DNA from: Phormidesmis priestleyi BC1401
GTDB taxonomy: Bacteria > Cyanobacteriota > Cyanobacteriia > Leptolyngbyales > Leptolyngbyaceae
Assembly: GCF_001650195.1 (NCBI RefSeq)
Contig: NZ_LXYR01000001.1
Coordinates: forward strand, 134,358 to 198,357
Length of the DNA: 64,000 bases
Reading direction: 5' to 3'
Below the pieces are notes generated by a model. That model ran no database searches, was not told the DNA's origin, and saw only the letters and a program-made list of their open reading frames with translations. How positions within the stretch are numbered: the first letter of the stretch is position 1; every line of letters begins with the position of its first letter. This document shows positions 27,473 to 35,422 of this stretch, piece after piece. The translations under genes were made by a program, and so were the position numbers.

Positions 27473-28300
27473 ATGCTAGAACTTCACTGTCACACAACCT
27501 ATTCTGACGGCACGCTTACCCCTACAGAGCTAGTCAACGCCGCGATCGCCAAACAAGTCCAGGCGTTAGCGATCACGGACCACGACACCATGAGCGGCTG
27601 GGATGAAGCGTTTGCCGCCGCGATTGACCAGATCGAGATCGTCCCCGGACTCGAACTCAGCACCGTTTGCAATGATCGCTCTCTTCACATTTTGGGCTTC
27701 TACCCCGATCGAGATCTTCTATCTGCACCGTTAAATGAACGATTGGAAGGACGCAAACGGCGATCGCAAGCAATCATCGAAAAACTTGCCGATCTTGGCT
27801 ATCCCGTCGAACTGCCAGAGATGGGAGAAGGCATGGCTCCCGGTCGTCCTCACATTGCGTCGGCAATGGTGCGCGCTGGATATGTCGGCTCATCGCGAGA
27901 GGCGTTCGATCGCTTCCTGGGGGACGATAAACCAGCCTATGTGCATTATGAAAAATTTGACAGCGAGGACGGAATAGAGTTGCTGCGATCGTGCAAAGCG
28001 GTTCCGGTGTGGGCGCATCCCTGTCTATTTCGAGGCGGTTATGTCGAAGAGATTTTGCCTCAACTTGTCGATGCGGGATTGATGGGTATCGAAGTATTTC
28101 ACCCCAGCCACACGCTCAGGCAAGTGGCGCGACTCGAAGCGCTCTGTGAGGAGTATCAACTGCTGATGACGGGCGGCAGCGACTATCACGGACCCAACCC
28201 CGAAACCAAGCGCGATGATTATTCGTCTCTCAACAGTTTGCATCTGTCGTTAAACTTGCTGGAGCCAATTAAACAAGCCGCCGATCGGCAGCGACACTAA
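27473..28300 (+). CDS. PHP-domain phosphoesterase (YciV/RNase AM-like)
   Basis: 275 residues from ATG 27473; the frame opens at 27410 inside the divergent nei start, so the later ATG is preferred. The metal-binding PHP motifs are present: LHCHTTYSDGTLTPTELV, LAITDHDTMSGW, VPGLELSTV, WAHPCLF and GGSDYHGPN. This subgroup includes 3',5'-nucleoside bisphosphate phosphatase/5'-3' exonuclease (RNase AM), a metal-dependent hydrolase of the cytosol. Exact substrate cannot be told. A Nei neighbour could suggest nucleic-acid turnover but is weak evidence. Confidence 0.88.
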   Translation: MLELHCHTTYSDGTLTPTELVNAAIAKQVQALAITDHDTMSGWDEAFAAAIDQIEIVPGLELSTVCNDRSLHILGFYPDRDLLSAPLNERLEGRKRRSQAIIEKLADLGYPVELPEMGEGMAPGRPHIASAMVRAGYVGSSREAFDRFLGDDKPAYVHYEKFDSEDGIELLRSCKAVPVWAHPCLFRGGYVEEILPQLVDAGLMGIEVFHPSHTLRQVARLEALCEEYQLLMTGGSDYHGPNPETKRDDYSSLNSLHLSLNLLEPIKQAADRQRH

Positions 28301-28375
28301 TCAGCACAGCCGATCGCCGCACAATCTTTATCGACCTCCTTTGATTTTCTCCAGAAAGCGCTCTATTTTCAAAGG

Positions 28376-28622
28376 CTACCGTGTACACACAAGTCCTCGT
28401 CACTTCGTTTGGGTCGGCTTCAGCCCACTAAATCCCCCATTCTGGAGGACTTTGAGCCGGAGCGGTGGCTGAACTTTGAACCCCTTTCTGTCTCAGAGTC
28501 CCCCAATTTTGATGGGTCACTGCGTTGGGCGGGTTCCCCGACTTAAGGCAAGTGACGTGGGGGATTTAGGGGCGAAAGATTTTGGCAATGACCGATCAAC
28601 CGACTTGTGTGTACACAGTAGG
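28376..28622. mobile_element. 247-bp MITE-like element with IS4-type ends
   Basis: The left end CTACCGTGTACACACAAGTC matches the right end, read on the other strand, at 19 of 20 positions. It is flanked by TTTCAAAGG (28367) and TTTCTAAAGG (28623), a plausible imperfect target duplication. No coding capacity is visible. The interior holds CTAAATCCCCCA (28428) and its complement TGGGGGATTTAG (28558), a dispersed-repeat type seen in cyanobacteria. Its end sequence is almost the same as the 3' end of the decayed IS4-family transposase at 34353, so it is probably a non-autonomous derivative of that element. Confidence 0.8.
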
Positions 28623-28722
28623 TTTCTAAAGGATAGAGGAATGGTAGATGCACCCTGATGATTCACCCCTGGCACTGGTCGGGGGTCTTTTGTGGATAAG
28701 AAAGACACCGAATGCTGAACCA

Positions 28723-29511
28723 CTAAATGAGATCTGGATCTTCACCCAACTCCCGCAGACGAGCCGCCAAGCGTTCAGCCCTGAGTCGTTCCACTTCCGC
28801 TCGTTGTGTCTCTGCTTCCGCTCGTTGTGTCTCTGCTTCTGCTCGTTGCGTCTCTGCTTCCGCTCGTTGTTGAGCAACCTCTTCGGGTAAGAGCACCAGT
28901 GAGCCATTCGCGTCATAAAACCGCAGCCAGCTTGTCGTCTCGCGATCGAGGGTTCCCGTCCAAGTGCCTAACCATAAACCCAAGGTTTCACACCATAGCC
29001 AACCCCGGCTGTCAGGCAGAATCTCGTCGTAGGCGCTGCTTCGATGCCAGCCCTGCAGTGAGGTTGAATCAAAAGGATTATAGACGAAGTAATCTTGAGT
29101 CTTAAAGACCCGATCGTATAGCTGCTTTTTTAGACCCAAATCGACCTTGGCAGTGCTAGGAGACATCAGTTCAATAATGACATCGGGATAGCGCCCCTCT
29201 TCTTCCCAGACAACCCAGCCTTGGCGATCGCGGGTTCCTTCTACGTCTAGTACGACAAAGAAATCAGGTCCTCTAAAGTCGCGATTTTTAACCTGAGTGC
29301 TGCTGTAGTAAATAAACATATTGCCCCCGACATAAAAGTCGGTCTGCCCGATCCGATATTGCTGATAAGAGCGAATCAGCACATTCATCGCGACGCGATG
29401 TTGATTGGTTTCCAAGGGTTCTCCATCGTCGAAGATCAAGTCGGTGGGCGGCATGGGAGGATTCCAGCCGTCAGGGTCAGCGTTGGTCTGGGTGGGAAGG
29501 GTATCGACCAT
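28723..29511 (-). CDS. Uma2-family (DUF820) endonuclease-like protein with C-terminal repeat tail
   Basis: 262 residues from ATG 29511 (a TTG at 29526 is also open). The Uma2/PD-(D/E)XK-like core has NRDFRGPDFFVV, then VIIELMSPSTAKVDLGLKKQLYDR, the usual D...ExK arrangement. The C-terminal 50 residues are a charged coiled-coil tail of AEAETQR heptads coded by 21-bp repeats, ending RLRELGEDPDLI. Uma2 proteins are abundant in cyanobacteria and their function is unknown; nuclease activity is a prediction from the fold. A second Uma2 gene at 54435 has the same kind of tail ending LGVDPDQI. Confidence 0.88.
   Translation of the reverse strand: MVDTLPTQTNADPDGWNPPMPPTDLIFDDGEPLETNQHRVAMNVLIRSYQQYRIGQTDFYVGGNMFIYYSSTQVKNRDFRGPDFFVVLDVEGTRDRQGWVVWEEEGRYPDVIIELMSPSTAKVDLGLKKQLYDRVFKTQDYFVYNPFDSTSLQGWHRSSAYDEILPDSRGWLWCETLGLWLGTWTGTLDRETTSWLRFYDANGSLVLLPEEVAQQRAEAETQRAEAETQRAEAETQRAEVERLRAERLAARLRELGEDPDLI
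28788..28872 (-). repeat. 21-bp tandem repeat in the Uma2 coding tail
   Basis: About four copies of a 21-bp unit (plus strand CGTTGTGTCTCTGCTTCCGCT with small changes) encode AEAETQR heptads in frame. The copy number could vary without frame loss. Confidence 0.8.
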
Positions 29512-29600
29512 AGCGAGCACCAGCAAGAAGAAACCCTTGTATTTTATCGCTGATCACGGCATTGATCAGTAAGGTAGTCCACCTTCCAACCATACTGTCT

Positions 29601-29802
29601 ATGTCTATTTCGCTTTATCAGCTTGACCCGTTGAATCGATTTAGCGATCGGGCTTCCAATTACGCCGACTATCGTCCCAGCTACCCACTATGAACAACTA
29701 ATCACCGATCTCAATGGTTTGTATGAGAAGTGGGCAGATGAAGGATGGGTCTATCTGAAATATCAAACTCAAGTTTTTTTAGCGAATCCGCAAACCGTTT
29801 GA
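29601..29802 (+). pseudogene. Remnant of a class I SAM-dependent methyltransferase
   Basis: An ATG at 29601 gives 30 residues (MSISLYQLDPLNRFSDRASN, then YADYRPSYP) that look like the start of a methyltransferase, and stop at 29693. A second frame starting at 29689 (YEQLITDLNGLYEKW, ending KYQTQVFLANPQTV) resembles a methyltransferase C-terminus and ends at 29802. Overlapping fragments in different frames imply a large internal deletion and frame change. The SAM-binding core is missing. It is too short to be functional. Confidence 0.6.
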
Positions 29803-29812
29803 CACATACTAA

Positions 29813-29846
29813 AAGCCGTTGGTCAAGAATTCTTGACCAACGGCTT
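29813..29846 (-). terminator. Perfect 34-bp palindrome, likely terminator of the thrC operon
   Basis: AAGCCGTTGGTCAAGAA is followed directly by its exact reverse complement. It lies 26 bp past the last gene of the minus-strand moaD-thrC operon, with a short T-rich stretch (TTTTAG) downstream on that strand. It may also work for the pseudogene side, but nothing active reads that way. Confidence 0.7.
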
Positions 29847-29872
29847 GATGAATGATGGATAGATGAGCGTGA

Positions 29873-30148
29873 TTAGCCGCCCGCGATTGCTGGAATGATG
29901 CTGACTTCATCACCATCACTTAAAGATGTGTTAATGCCATCTAAAAAGCGAATATCTTCACTATTAACGTAGAAATTAACGAATCGGCGCAGTTGTCCTT
30001 GTTCATCACACAAACGGGCTTTGATGCCGGGACAACTTTGCTCTAGAGACTCTAGCAACTCGACAACGCTGGTGCCATCGCAATCAAGAGTGGCTTGATC
30101 ATTAGTCAATTTTTGAAGGGGAGTCGGAATCAGAACTTTAACAGACAT
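29873..30148 (-). CDS. MoaD/ThiS-family sulfur carrier protein, CysO-like
   Basis: 91 residues of the ubiquitin-like beta-grasp fold ending in the activatable Gly-Gly (SIIPAIAGG). Features such as [14 protein letters not shown] at the start, [19 protein letters not shown] in the middle and the length match mycobacterial CysO, which carries sulfur as a C-terminal thiocarboxylate for cysteine synthesis. Here it follows thrC by 32 bp on the same strand. In several bacteria such carriers are coded next to thrC; the reaction served in cyanobacteria is not established, so a sulfur-transfer role is inferred from family and context. Confidence 0.85.
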   Translation of the reverse strand: MSVKVLIPTPLQKLTNDQATLDCDGTSVVELLESLEQSCPGIKARLCDEQGQLRRFVNFYVNSEDIRFLDGINTSLSDGDEVSIIPAIAGG

Positions 30149-30180
30149 ATCAGAAAAAATGAAGGATCAGGAATGAAAAA

Positions 30181-31485
30181 CTAAACCAGAACTTGCTGCC
30201 ACTCTAGACGATCGAGGGTTTTTGACCGCTCTAGGGCACGCTCAAAGCTGTCGAGTTTTGGCTCGATCGTAAACGGTTCGCCCACATAGCCTTGAACCGC
30301 TTCTTGCGTTTTAAGACCGTTGCCCGTGATGTAGACAACCGTGGTTTCTTCGGGATCAATTTTACCTGCTTCAACCAGCTTTTTGAGAACGGCGATCGTC
30401 GTTCCGCCTGCGGTTTCGGTGAAAATGCCTTCGGTTTCGGCTAATAGCTTGATGCCCTCAATGATTTCGGCATCGTTAACGGAGGCGATGTTGCCATTTG
30501 TTTTACGGGCGATATCGATCGCGTAAACCCCATCTGCGGGGTTGCCGATCGCGATAGATTTCGCGATCGTGTTGGGCTTCACAGGCGAGATAAAGTCGCG
30601 TCCTTCCTCAAAAGCTTTGGCGATCGGAGAACAGCCTTCTGCTTGGGCACCGCTAAACCGCACGGGCTTCGCATCGACTAATCCAACTTCAACAAATTCT
30701 TGGAAGCCTTTGTAAATCTTGGTAAACAGAGAACCCGATGCCAACGGCGCAACGATATGGTCGGGCAACTGCCAGCCCAACTGTTCGGCGACTTCATAGC
30801 CCAGCGTCTTAGAGCCTTCTGAATAGTAGGGGCGAAGATTGATATTCACAAATCCCCATCCGTGGGTGTTGGCGACCTCAGAGCAAAGCCGATTCACCTG
30901 ATCGTAATTGCCATGAACTGACATCACAGTCGGATTGTAAATCAGAGTGCCCATCACTTTGCCTGCTTCTAAGTCAGACGGGATAAACACGCAGCACTCT
31001 AAACCCGCATGAGCGGCGATCGCGGCTGTCGAGTTTGCTAAATTTCCAGTGCTAGCACACGAAACGGTGGTAAAGCCTAGCTCTTGAGCACGAGTCAGCG
31101 CAACCGATACGACCCGATCCTTAAAGCTCAGGGTCGGCATATTCACCGCGTCATTTTTGATGTAAAGCTTTTTGAGACCCAGGCGACGGGCTAAACGGTT
31201 GGCTTGCACGAGGGGAGTCATGCCAGTGCCGACATCGATCGGGGTGTTGGTAGCGACGGGTAAAAACGGACGATAGCGCCAAATCGAGTGAGGACCAGCC
31301 TGAATCGTTTCGCGAGTGACGGTGCGACGCAGCAAATCATAGTCATATTTCACTTCTAGCGGACCGAAGCAAAACTCGCAAACATGGGTCGCTTTGAGTT
31401 CATACTCGGCACCACACTCTTTGCATTTCAAGGCTTCAAAGGCAGCAGTGGTGGAATGAGCTTTGAGTTGAGTCGCCTGAGTCAT
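30181..31485 (-). CDS. thrC: Threonine synthase
   Basis: PLP-dependent threonine synthase, 434 residues, which converts O-phosphohomoserine to threonine. An N-terminal zinc-ribbon-like segment (LKCKECGAEYELKATHVCEFCFGPLEV) has four cysteines. The PLP lysine is in PTLSFKDRVVSVALTRAQE, and the phosphate-binding loop is CASTGNLANSTAAIAAHAG. The middle gene of a minus-strand trio, with a MoaD-like gene 110 bp upstream and a CysO-like gene 32 bp downstream. Threonine synthase is the conventional call; a paralog acting with the sulfur carriers would look the same by these motifs. Confidence 0.93.
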   Translation of the reverse strand: MTQATQLKAHSTTAAFEALKCKECGAEYELKATHVCEFCFGPLEVKYDYDLLRRTVTRETIQAGPHSIWRYRPFLPVATNTPIDVGTGMTPLVQANRLARRLGLKKLYIKNDAVNMPTLSFKDRVVSVALTRAQELGFTTVSCASTGNLANSTAAIAAHAGLECCVFIPSDLEAGKVMGTLIYNPTVMSVHGNYDQVNRLCSEVANTHGWGFVNINLRPYYSEGSKTLGYEVAEQLGWQLPDHIVAPLASGSLFTKIYKGFQEFVEVGLVDAKPVRFSGAQAEGCSPIAKAFEEGRDFISPVKPNTIAKSIAIGNPADGVYAIDIARKTNGNIASVNDAEIIEGIKLLAETEGIFTETAGGTTIAVLKKLVEAGKIDPEETTVVYITGNGLKTQEAVQGYVGEPFTIEPKLDSFERALERSKTLDRLEWQQVLV

Positions 31486-31595
31486 ATCGTGAAGTCCCCT
31501 CGGTGCAAGCGTTCTGTAGGTTTAACGTCTGATGTAAATTGATACTAACATGGGCGAAAAATCGAGTCAAACAATCCCGATAAAAAGAGTCGGGA

Positions 31596-31856
31596 TTAGA
31601 GTCCGCCGCTGACTGGAGGAATGAAAACCACTTCGTCACCGGATTGCAACACAGTGTCAGGCTCAACAAACTGAAGATTCACGCCAAAGCGAGTCAGGTC
31701 GCGCCATTGAGTGAGTTCGGGGTGCTCGGCGAGCAGACGATCGCGCACCTGAGCCACCGTTGCCCCAGTCGGGAGTTCTAGCCTCAATTCTGAGACCCCA
31801 TAGGCTTCTTGATAAGCCGCAAACAGTTTGACCACGATCGTGATGGAATCAGGCAT
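31596..31856 (-). CDS. moaD: MoaD/ThiS-family sulfur carrier with C-terminal GGL
   Basis: 86 residues of the MoaD type: VVKLFAAYQEAYG at the start, LPTGATVAQVRDRLLAEHP, and DEVVFIPPVSGGL at the end. MoaD must end in Gly-Gly to be adenylated and charged with sulfur, but here the codons GGC GGA are followed by CTC (Leu) before TAA. Either the Leu is removed by a peptidase, or the protein is not charged in the usual way, or there is a sequence error. No moaE or moaB lies beside it. It starts the minus-strand trio with thrC. Confidence 0.8.
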   Translation of the reverse strand: MPDSITIVVKLFAAYQEAYGVSELRLELPTGATVAQVRDRLLAEHPELTQWRDLTRFGVNLQFVEPDTVLQSGDEVVFIPPVSGGL

Positions 31857-31999
31857 GATTAAAAGCAGTTAAGAATGAGCTATCGGCTATCAGCTTACTA
31901 GCTGATCGTTTGAGGAGTAAAATTAAGACAACACCGCTTCACTGATGCGCGTGAAGCCTTGCCACTGCTCGCCATCCTGTTACTTATGCCTTCTGATTG

Positions 32000-34003
32000 A
32001 TGACCTACTGCTTAAATCTTGACTGTAAGCGTCCGCAAAATTTTGACGGGGCAGAATTTTGTCAAAGCTGCGGTGCAAATCTGGTGCCACTACTGCGGGG
32101 GCGCTATCGAGTTTTGAAGCCGTTGGGTCAGGGAGGTTTTGGCAAAACGTTTCTCGCCCTGGATGAAGATCGGCTAAAAACCCAGTGTGTGATCAAGCAA
32201 TTTTCACCCCAGCTTAAAGGCACGAAAGCGCTAGAAAAAGCCGTGAAACTGTTTGAGCAAGAGGCAATGCGCCTGCATGAATTGGGGGAACATCCTCACA
32301 TTCCGGCTCTGCTGGCATATTTTGAGCAAGATCAGCGACTCTATCTAGTCCAGCAGTTTGTTGAAGGTCCGACTTTAGCGCAAGAGCTTCATCGGCAAGG
32401 GGCATTTAGTGAACAGAAGATTCGAGAAGTGCTGGTGCGGCTGCTGCCAATTTTGAAGTTTGTGCACGATCGCCACATTATTCATCGCGATATCACACCA
32501 ACCAACATTATTCGCCGCAAACTTGACGGCAGACTCGTCTTAATCGATTTTGGGATCGCCAAACTGTTGACCGAAAGCACCGCCACTCAGCCCGGCACCA
32601 AGATCGGCACCGAAGGCTATGCCCCTATTGAGCAGTTGCGAAATGGTCAGGCATATCCCGCGAGTGACTTTTATAGCTTGGGCGCAACCTGCGTTTATTT
32701 GCTGACTCAAATCAGACCCGAAGATCTCTACGATCCCTTAGTGGGGCGGTGGCTGTGGCGAGACAAACTTGCCCAGCGAGGAGCCTCTATTAGCGATCGC
32801 GTCGGGTGGATGCTCGACAAAATGCTCAAAGATTTGGTGAACGATCGCTATCAAACCGCAGATGAAGCGATGCGCGATTTGCGATCGGCACTGTCTACGC
32901 CTGCCTTTGCTTCTCCTCAAGGGTCGTCTCGCTTGACGGGTGCATCGTCAGGGGTGACTCAACCCCCCACTTCTGGAACGCCCAGCCACTCAGGGAATAG
33001 CGCTTCTAACAGCAGACCCTCTAGAGAAAGACTATCCTCTGCGGCAAGCCCTTCTCAGCCGATCATGCCACCTTCCTCTCCGAGAAGCTATGGCTCACCG
33101 ATTTCTGGCAGCCCCAAGATTCGTCGATGTTTGCATACGTTGAGTGGGCACTCGTCTTGGGTCGTGTCGATCGCGCTCACCTCTGATGGCAGAACGCTGA
33201 TCAGTGGCGGGTTAGACGATCGCATTATGCTGTGGGATTTGAGCACCGGGGAACGGCTCGGAATTCTCACAGGGCACAACAAACCGATCAACTGTTTAGC
33301 CACAAGTCCTGATGGTAAGACGTTGATTAGCTGCAGTGACGACGACTCGATTAAGATCTGGCAGTTGCCCAATGGAGCGATGCTGCGATCGCTAGCGGGT
33401 CACAGTCGAGATGTCAATTCGGTCGCGGTTAGCCCAGACGGACAGTTTTTTGCCAGTGGCAGCGAAGACCGCACGGTTTGCGTGTGGCGACTGAGAACCG
33501 GGGAACTGCTGCAAAGCTTTACCGATTTGGCGGGAATGGTGCGATCGGTGGCAATCAGCCCCAACAGTCAGATTCTCGCCAGTGGCGGTCTCGATAACCA
33601 CATTAAACTCTGGAACCTCAACACCGGGCATCTGGTGCGAACCCTGACCGGACACAGCAACTCAGTCATGTCGATCGCCATCAGCCCCGATGGGCAAATT
33701 TTGGCAAGCAGCAGTAAAGACAAAACGATCAAGGTGTGGAACCCCAACACAGGCGCAGTCATTCGCACGCTGTTGGGTCACACCGATATTGTCAACTCGA
33801 TCGTCATCAGCCCCGACGGAAAAACGCTGATTAGCGGCAGCCACGATAAAACGATAAAGCTGTGGAATCTTGGAACAGGTGAGTTAATTGGCACCCTTAC
33901 CGAACACACCAATTCTGTCAACGTGGTAGCGATTAGCGCTGATGGACACCAGTTTGCGAGCGGCAGTTCTGACAATACGATAAAAGTTTGGCAACTATCC
34001 TAG
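32000..34003 (+). CDS. Serine/threonine protein kinase with N-terminal zinc ribbon and WD40 repeats
   Basis: 667 residues from ATG 32000. Residues 1-30 have a zinc-ribbon-like CLNLDCKRPQNFDGAEFCQSCG. The kinase domain covers about 35-300: glycine loop PLGQGGFGKTFLA, VAIK-type lysine (CVIKQFSP), catalytic loop HRDITPTNII, DFGIAKLL, and GTEGYAPIEQL in the activation segment. A Ser/Pro/Gly-rich linker (300-370) follows, then seven WD40 repeats to the end (SGHSSWV..., repeated LWNLNTG or IWQLPNG-type strands). The catalytic motif has HRD with T at the usual K+2 region, so the kinase looks active. Such Hanks-type kinase/WD40 proteins occur mainly in cyanobacteria and actinobacteria; the target is unknown. 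Confidence 0.92.
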   Translation: MTYCLNLDCKRPQNFDGAEFCQSCGANLVPLLRGRYRVLKPLGQGGFGKTFLALDEDRLKTQCVIKQFSPQLKGTKALEKAVKLFEQEAMRLHELGEHPHIPALLAYFEQDQRLYLVQQFVEGPTLAQELHRQGAFSEQKIREVLVRLLPILKFVHDRHIIHRDITPTNIIRRKLDGRLVLIDFGIAKLLTESTATQPGTKIGTEGYAPIEQLRNGQAYPASDFYSLGATCVYLLTQIRPEDLYDPLVGRWLWRDKLAQRGASISDRVGWMLDKMLKDLVNDRYQTADEAMRDLRSALSTPAFASPQGSSRLTGASSGVTQPPTSGTPSHSGNSASNSRPSRERLSSAASPSQPIMPPSSPRSYGSPISGSPKIRRCLHTLSGHSSWVVSIALTSDGRTLISGGLDDRIMLWDLSTGERLGILTGHNKPINCLATSPDGKTLISCSDDDSIKIWQLPNGAMLRSLAGHSRDVNSVAVSPDGQFFASGSEDRTVCVWRLRTGELLQSFTDLAGMVRSVAISPNSQILASGGLDNHIKLWNLNTGHLVRTLTGHSNSVMSIAISPDGQILASSSKDKTIKVWNPNTGAVIRTLLGHTDIVNSIVISPDGKTLISGSHDKTIKLWNLGTGELIGTLTEHTNSVNVVAISADGHQFASGSSDNTIKVWQLS

Positions 34004-34060
34004 AGTTTGACTGGTAGATAACCTTGGTAACTCACCACTGGCTTTCGTCCGTCCTTTCCG

Positions 34061-34288
34061 CTATGCTGTGCCCCTTTCAGGCTTAAATCCAGGCGATGCT
34101 GGTTGAAAATGCAGCACCATAATTTGCTCTGGGCGTAGTCCTAAAGACTTGTGAGTGCGTCCATTGCGATCGCTGAATTCAACTTCAAACGCTGTGCCAT
34201 TAGCCAATGTCTCAACGATCGTTCCAACCTGCCCACGCCACACATTGTATCGAGGAAGGTCAGCGGTCAGGGCAACAACGTTTAGCAA
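34061..34288 (-). CDS. DUF4926-like small protein
   Basis: About 75 residues. The C-terminal fold (LLNVVALTADLPRYNVWRGQ, VGTIVETLANGTAFEVEFSD, RPEQIMVL) resembles DUF4926 proteins, small SH3/KOW-like beta proteins often found near toxin-antitoxin or mobile loci. No ATG is present; the family-like start is a TTG at 34288, or else the original start has been lost, since the decayed IS element and a REP-like repeat begin within 60 bp upstream. The frame continues upstream into the IS remnant (to 34411), which looks accidental. Confidence 0.55.
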   Translation of the reverse strand: MLNVVALTADLPRYNVWRGQVGTIVETLANGTAFEVEFSDRNGRTHKSLGLRPEQIMVLHFQPASPGFKPERGTA

Positions 34289-34323
34289 TTTGACTGTATT
34301 AGATATTAGACCTCCTGCATACT

Positions 34324-34352
34324 CCGCCCTCACCCCAGCCCTCTCCTTGGGG
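34324..34352. repeat. Half of a REP-like repeat (CCTCACCCCAGCCCTCTCC) cut by the IS end
   Basis: This resembles the start of the longer hairpin repeat at 56624-56708. The IS end begins immediately after it, suggesting the element inserted inside a repeat copy. Confidence 0.5.
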
Positions 34353-35262
34353 CTACCGTGTATACACAAGTCCACCCAGAGCCATTTTCCAACCCATAAA
34401 GGTGGCTTCAAACTGTCGTAGCCCCCTCACCAATGTTGGCATTCCGGGTGGTCTTTGGGTGTTACAGCCTGACCATCCACCCATTCTGGCAATGAACCAA
34501 ACTGCCCAAGGCAGGGTTGAAGGGGTTGAAGGGTTTTGCTATTTTTTCGTTTTTCCTGCCAAACTCGGCGCAATCTGCGATGGACATTGCTGTTGTGCCT
34601 CAGAGAAAACAACAGAAGCTGAAATCGTCGGATTATCCCGACCCTCTACCATCTGTAATGTTCTGACTGCCACCGATAAAGCTAAAACGGTCAGACCCTG
34701 AATGGCGGATATGAACTCCATTTGACTCGCCTCGACATTTGATCCCTTCTGTTTGATGGTGGCAAAGAGTTGCTCGATCCGTCATCGCCAGCAGTCCCAC
34801 TCAATCACCTGTAATGCTTGTTCTAGACAGACCACTTCGTGCGTGGTCATCAAACGCTGATGCACTGGTTTTTGACCCCTGGGTGGATTGGCTTCCGTGG
34901 CTTCGACCGCGTACAGTCTGATCCGGTCTGGGTAGTTTTTATCCTTCAATGGATCGGGACGTTGGATGTCTACGGCAGTGCAACGGACGCTCAGGACTGC
35001 CTCTCTGGTCGTTCTGGTTTGGCGAGAATCCCCTTCTACCCTACTGCGGTAGCTCCCGCTAAAAGGCTGGGACGACAAATAGCAGTAGAGTGATTGAGCC
35101 TTCTCAACCAGACGACGGTCTTGTTTGATTCTCACTAGAAGACGGTTGTAGCGGTCTGGGACGGTTGCCCATTCCTCGTAGAGATCCGCTTCTCGATCTC
35201 CAATATGGGTGACTAATTGGGCATCGCCTGCTCTCAAGACCTAAAAAAATGGCGTAGTCGGC
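34353..35262 (-). pseudogene. Decayed IS4-family transposase with one recognisable IS end
   Basis: Minus-strand pieces in several frames line up as one transposase: RAGDAQLVTHIGDREADLYE (the DREADLY segment typical of IS4-group DDE enzymes) at 35237-35170, then IQRPDPLKDKNYPDRIRLYAVEA and QKPVHQRLMTTHEVVCLEQAL, VIEWDCWR; a stop precedes further pieces with MEFISAIQGLTVLALSVAVRTLQ and, in another frame, TLVRGLRQFEATFMGWK. The last frame ends at a TAG inside the terminal sequence GGCTACCGTGTATACACAAGTC read from the plus strand (34351). The N-terminal half and the other IS end are missing. Clearly inactive. Confidence 0.8.
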
Positions 35263-35422
35263 TGCCACAGGAACAACCAAACGCGGCAGAGCAAATCGTT
35301 GGAGCCGACTGTCGATATATCATCTGTGGAAGTCAGAGATCACCTGCGGCTCAACTCAACCGTTCGGCGATAATAAACGTTTGTATCGATCCAGCAAGCC
35401 ACTATTCACGGTTTCAGATTTT

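Noticed and set aside
31573-31597. AATCCCGA/TCGGGATT hairpin between moaD and thrC as a terminator
   Set aside because: It overlaps the moaD stop codon and has no T-run after it on the minus strand; it may be an accidental stem.
34402-35237. Short open frames on both strands in the IS remnant as genes
   Set aside because: They are pieces of the decayed transposase or its complement; no piece is complete.
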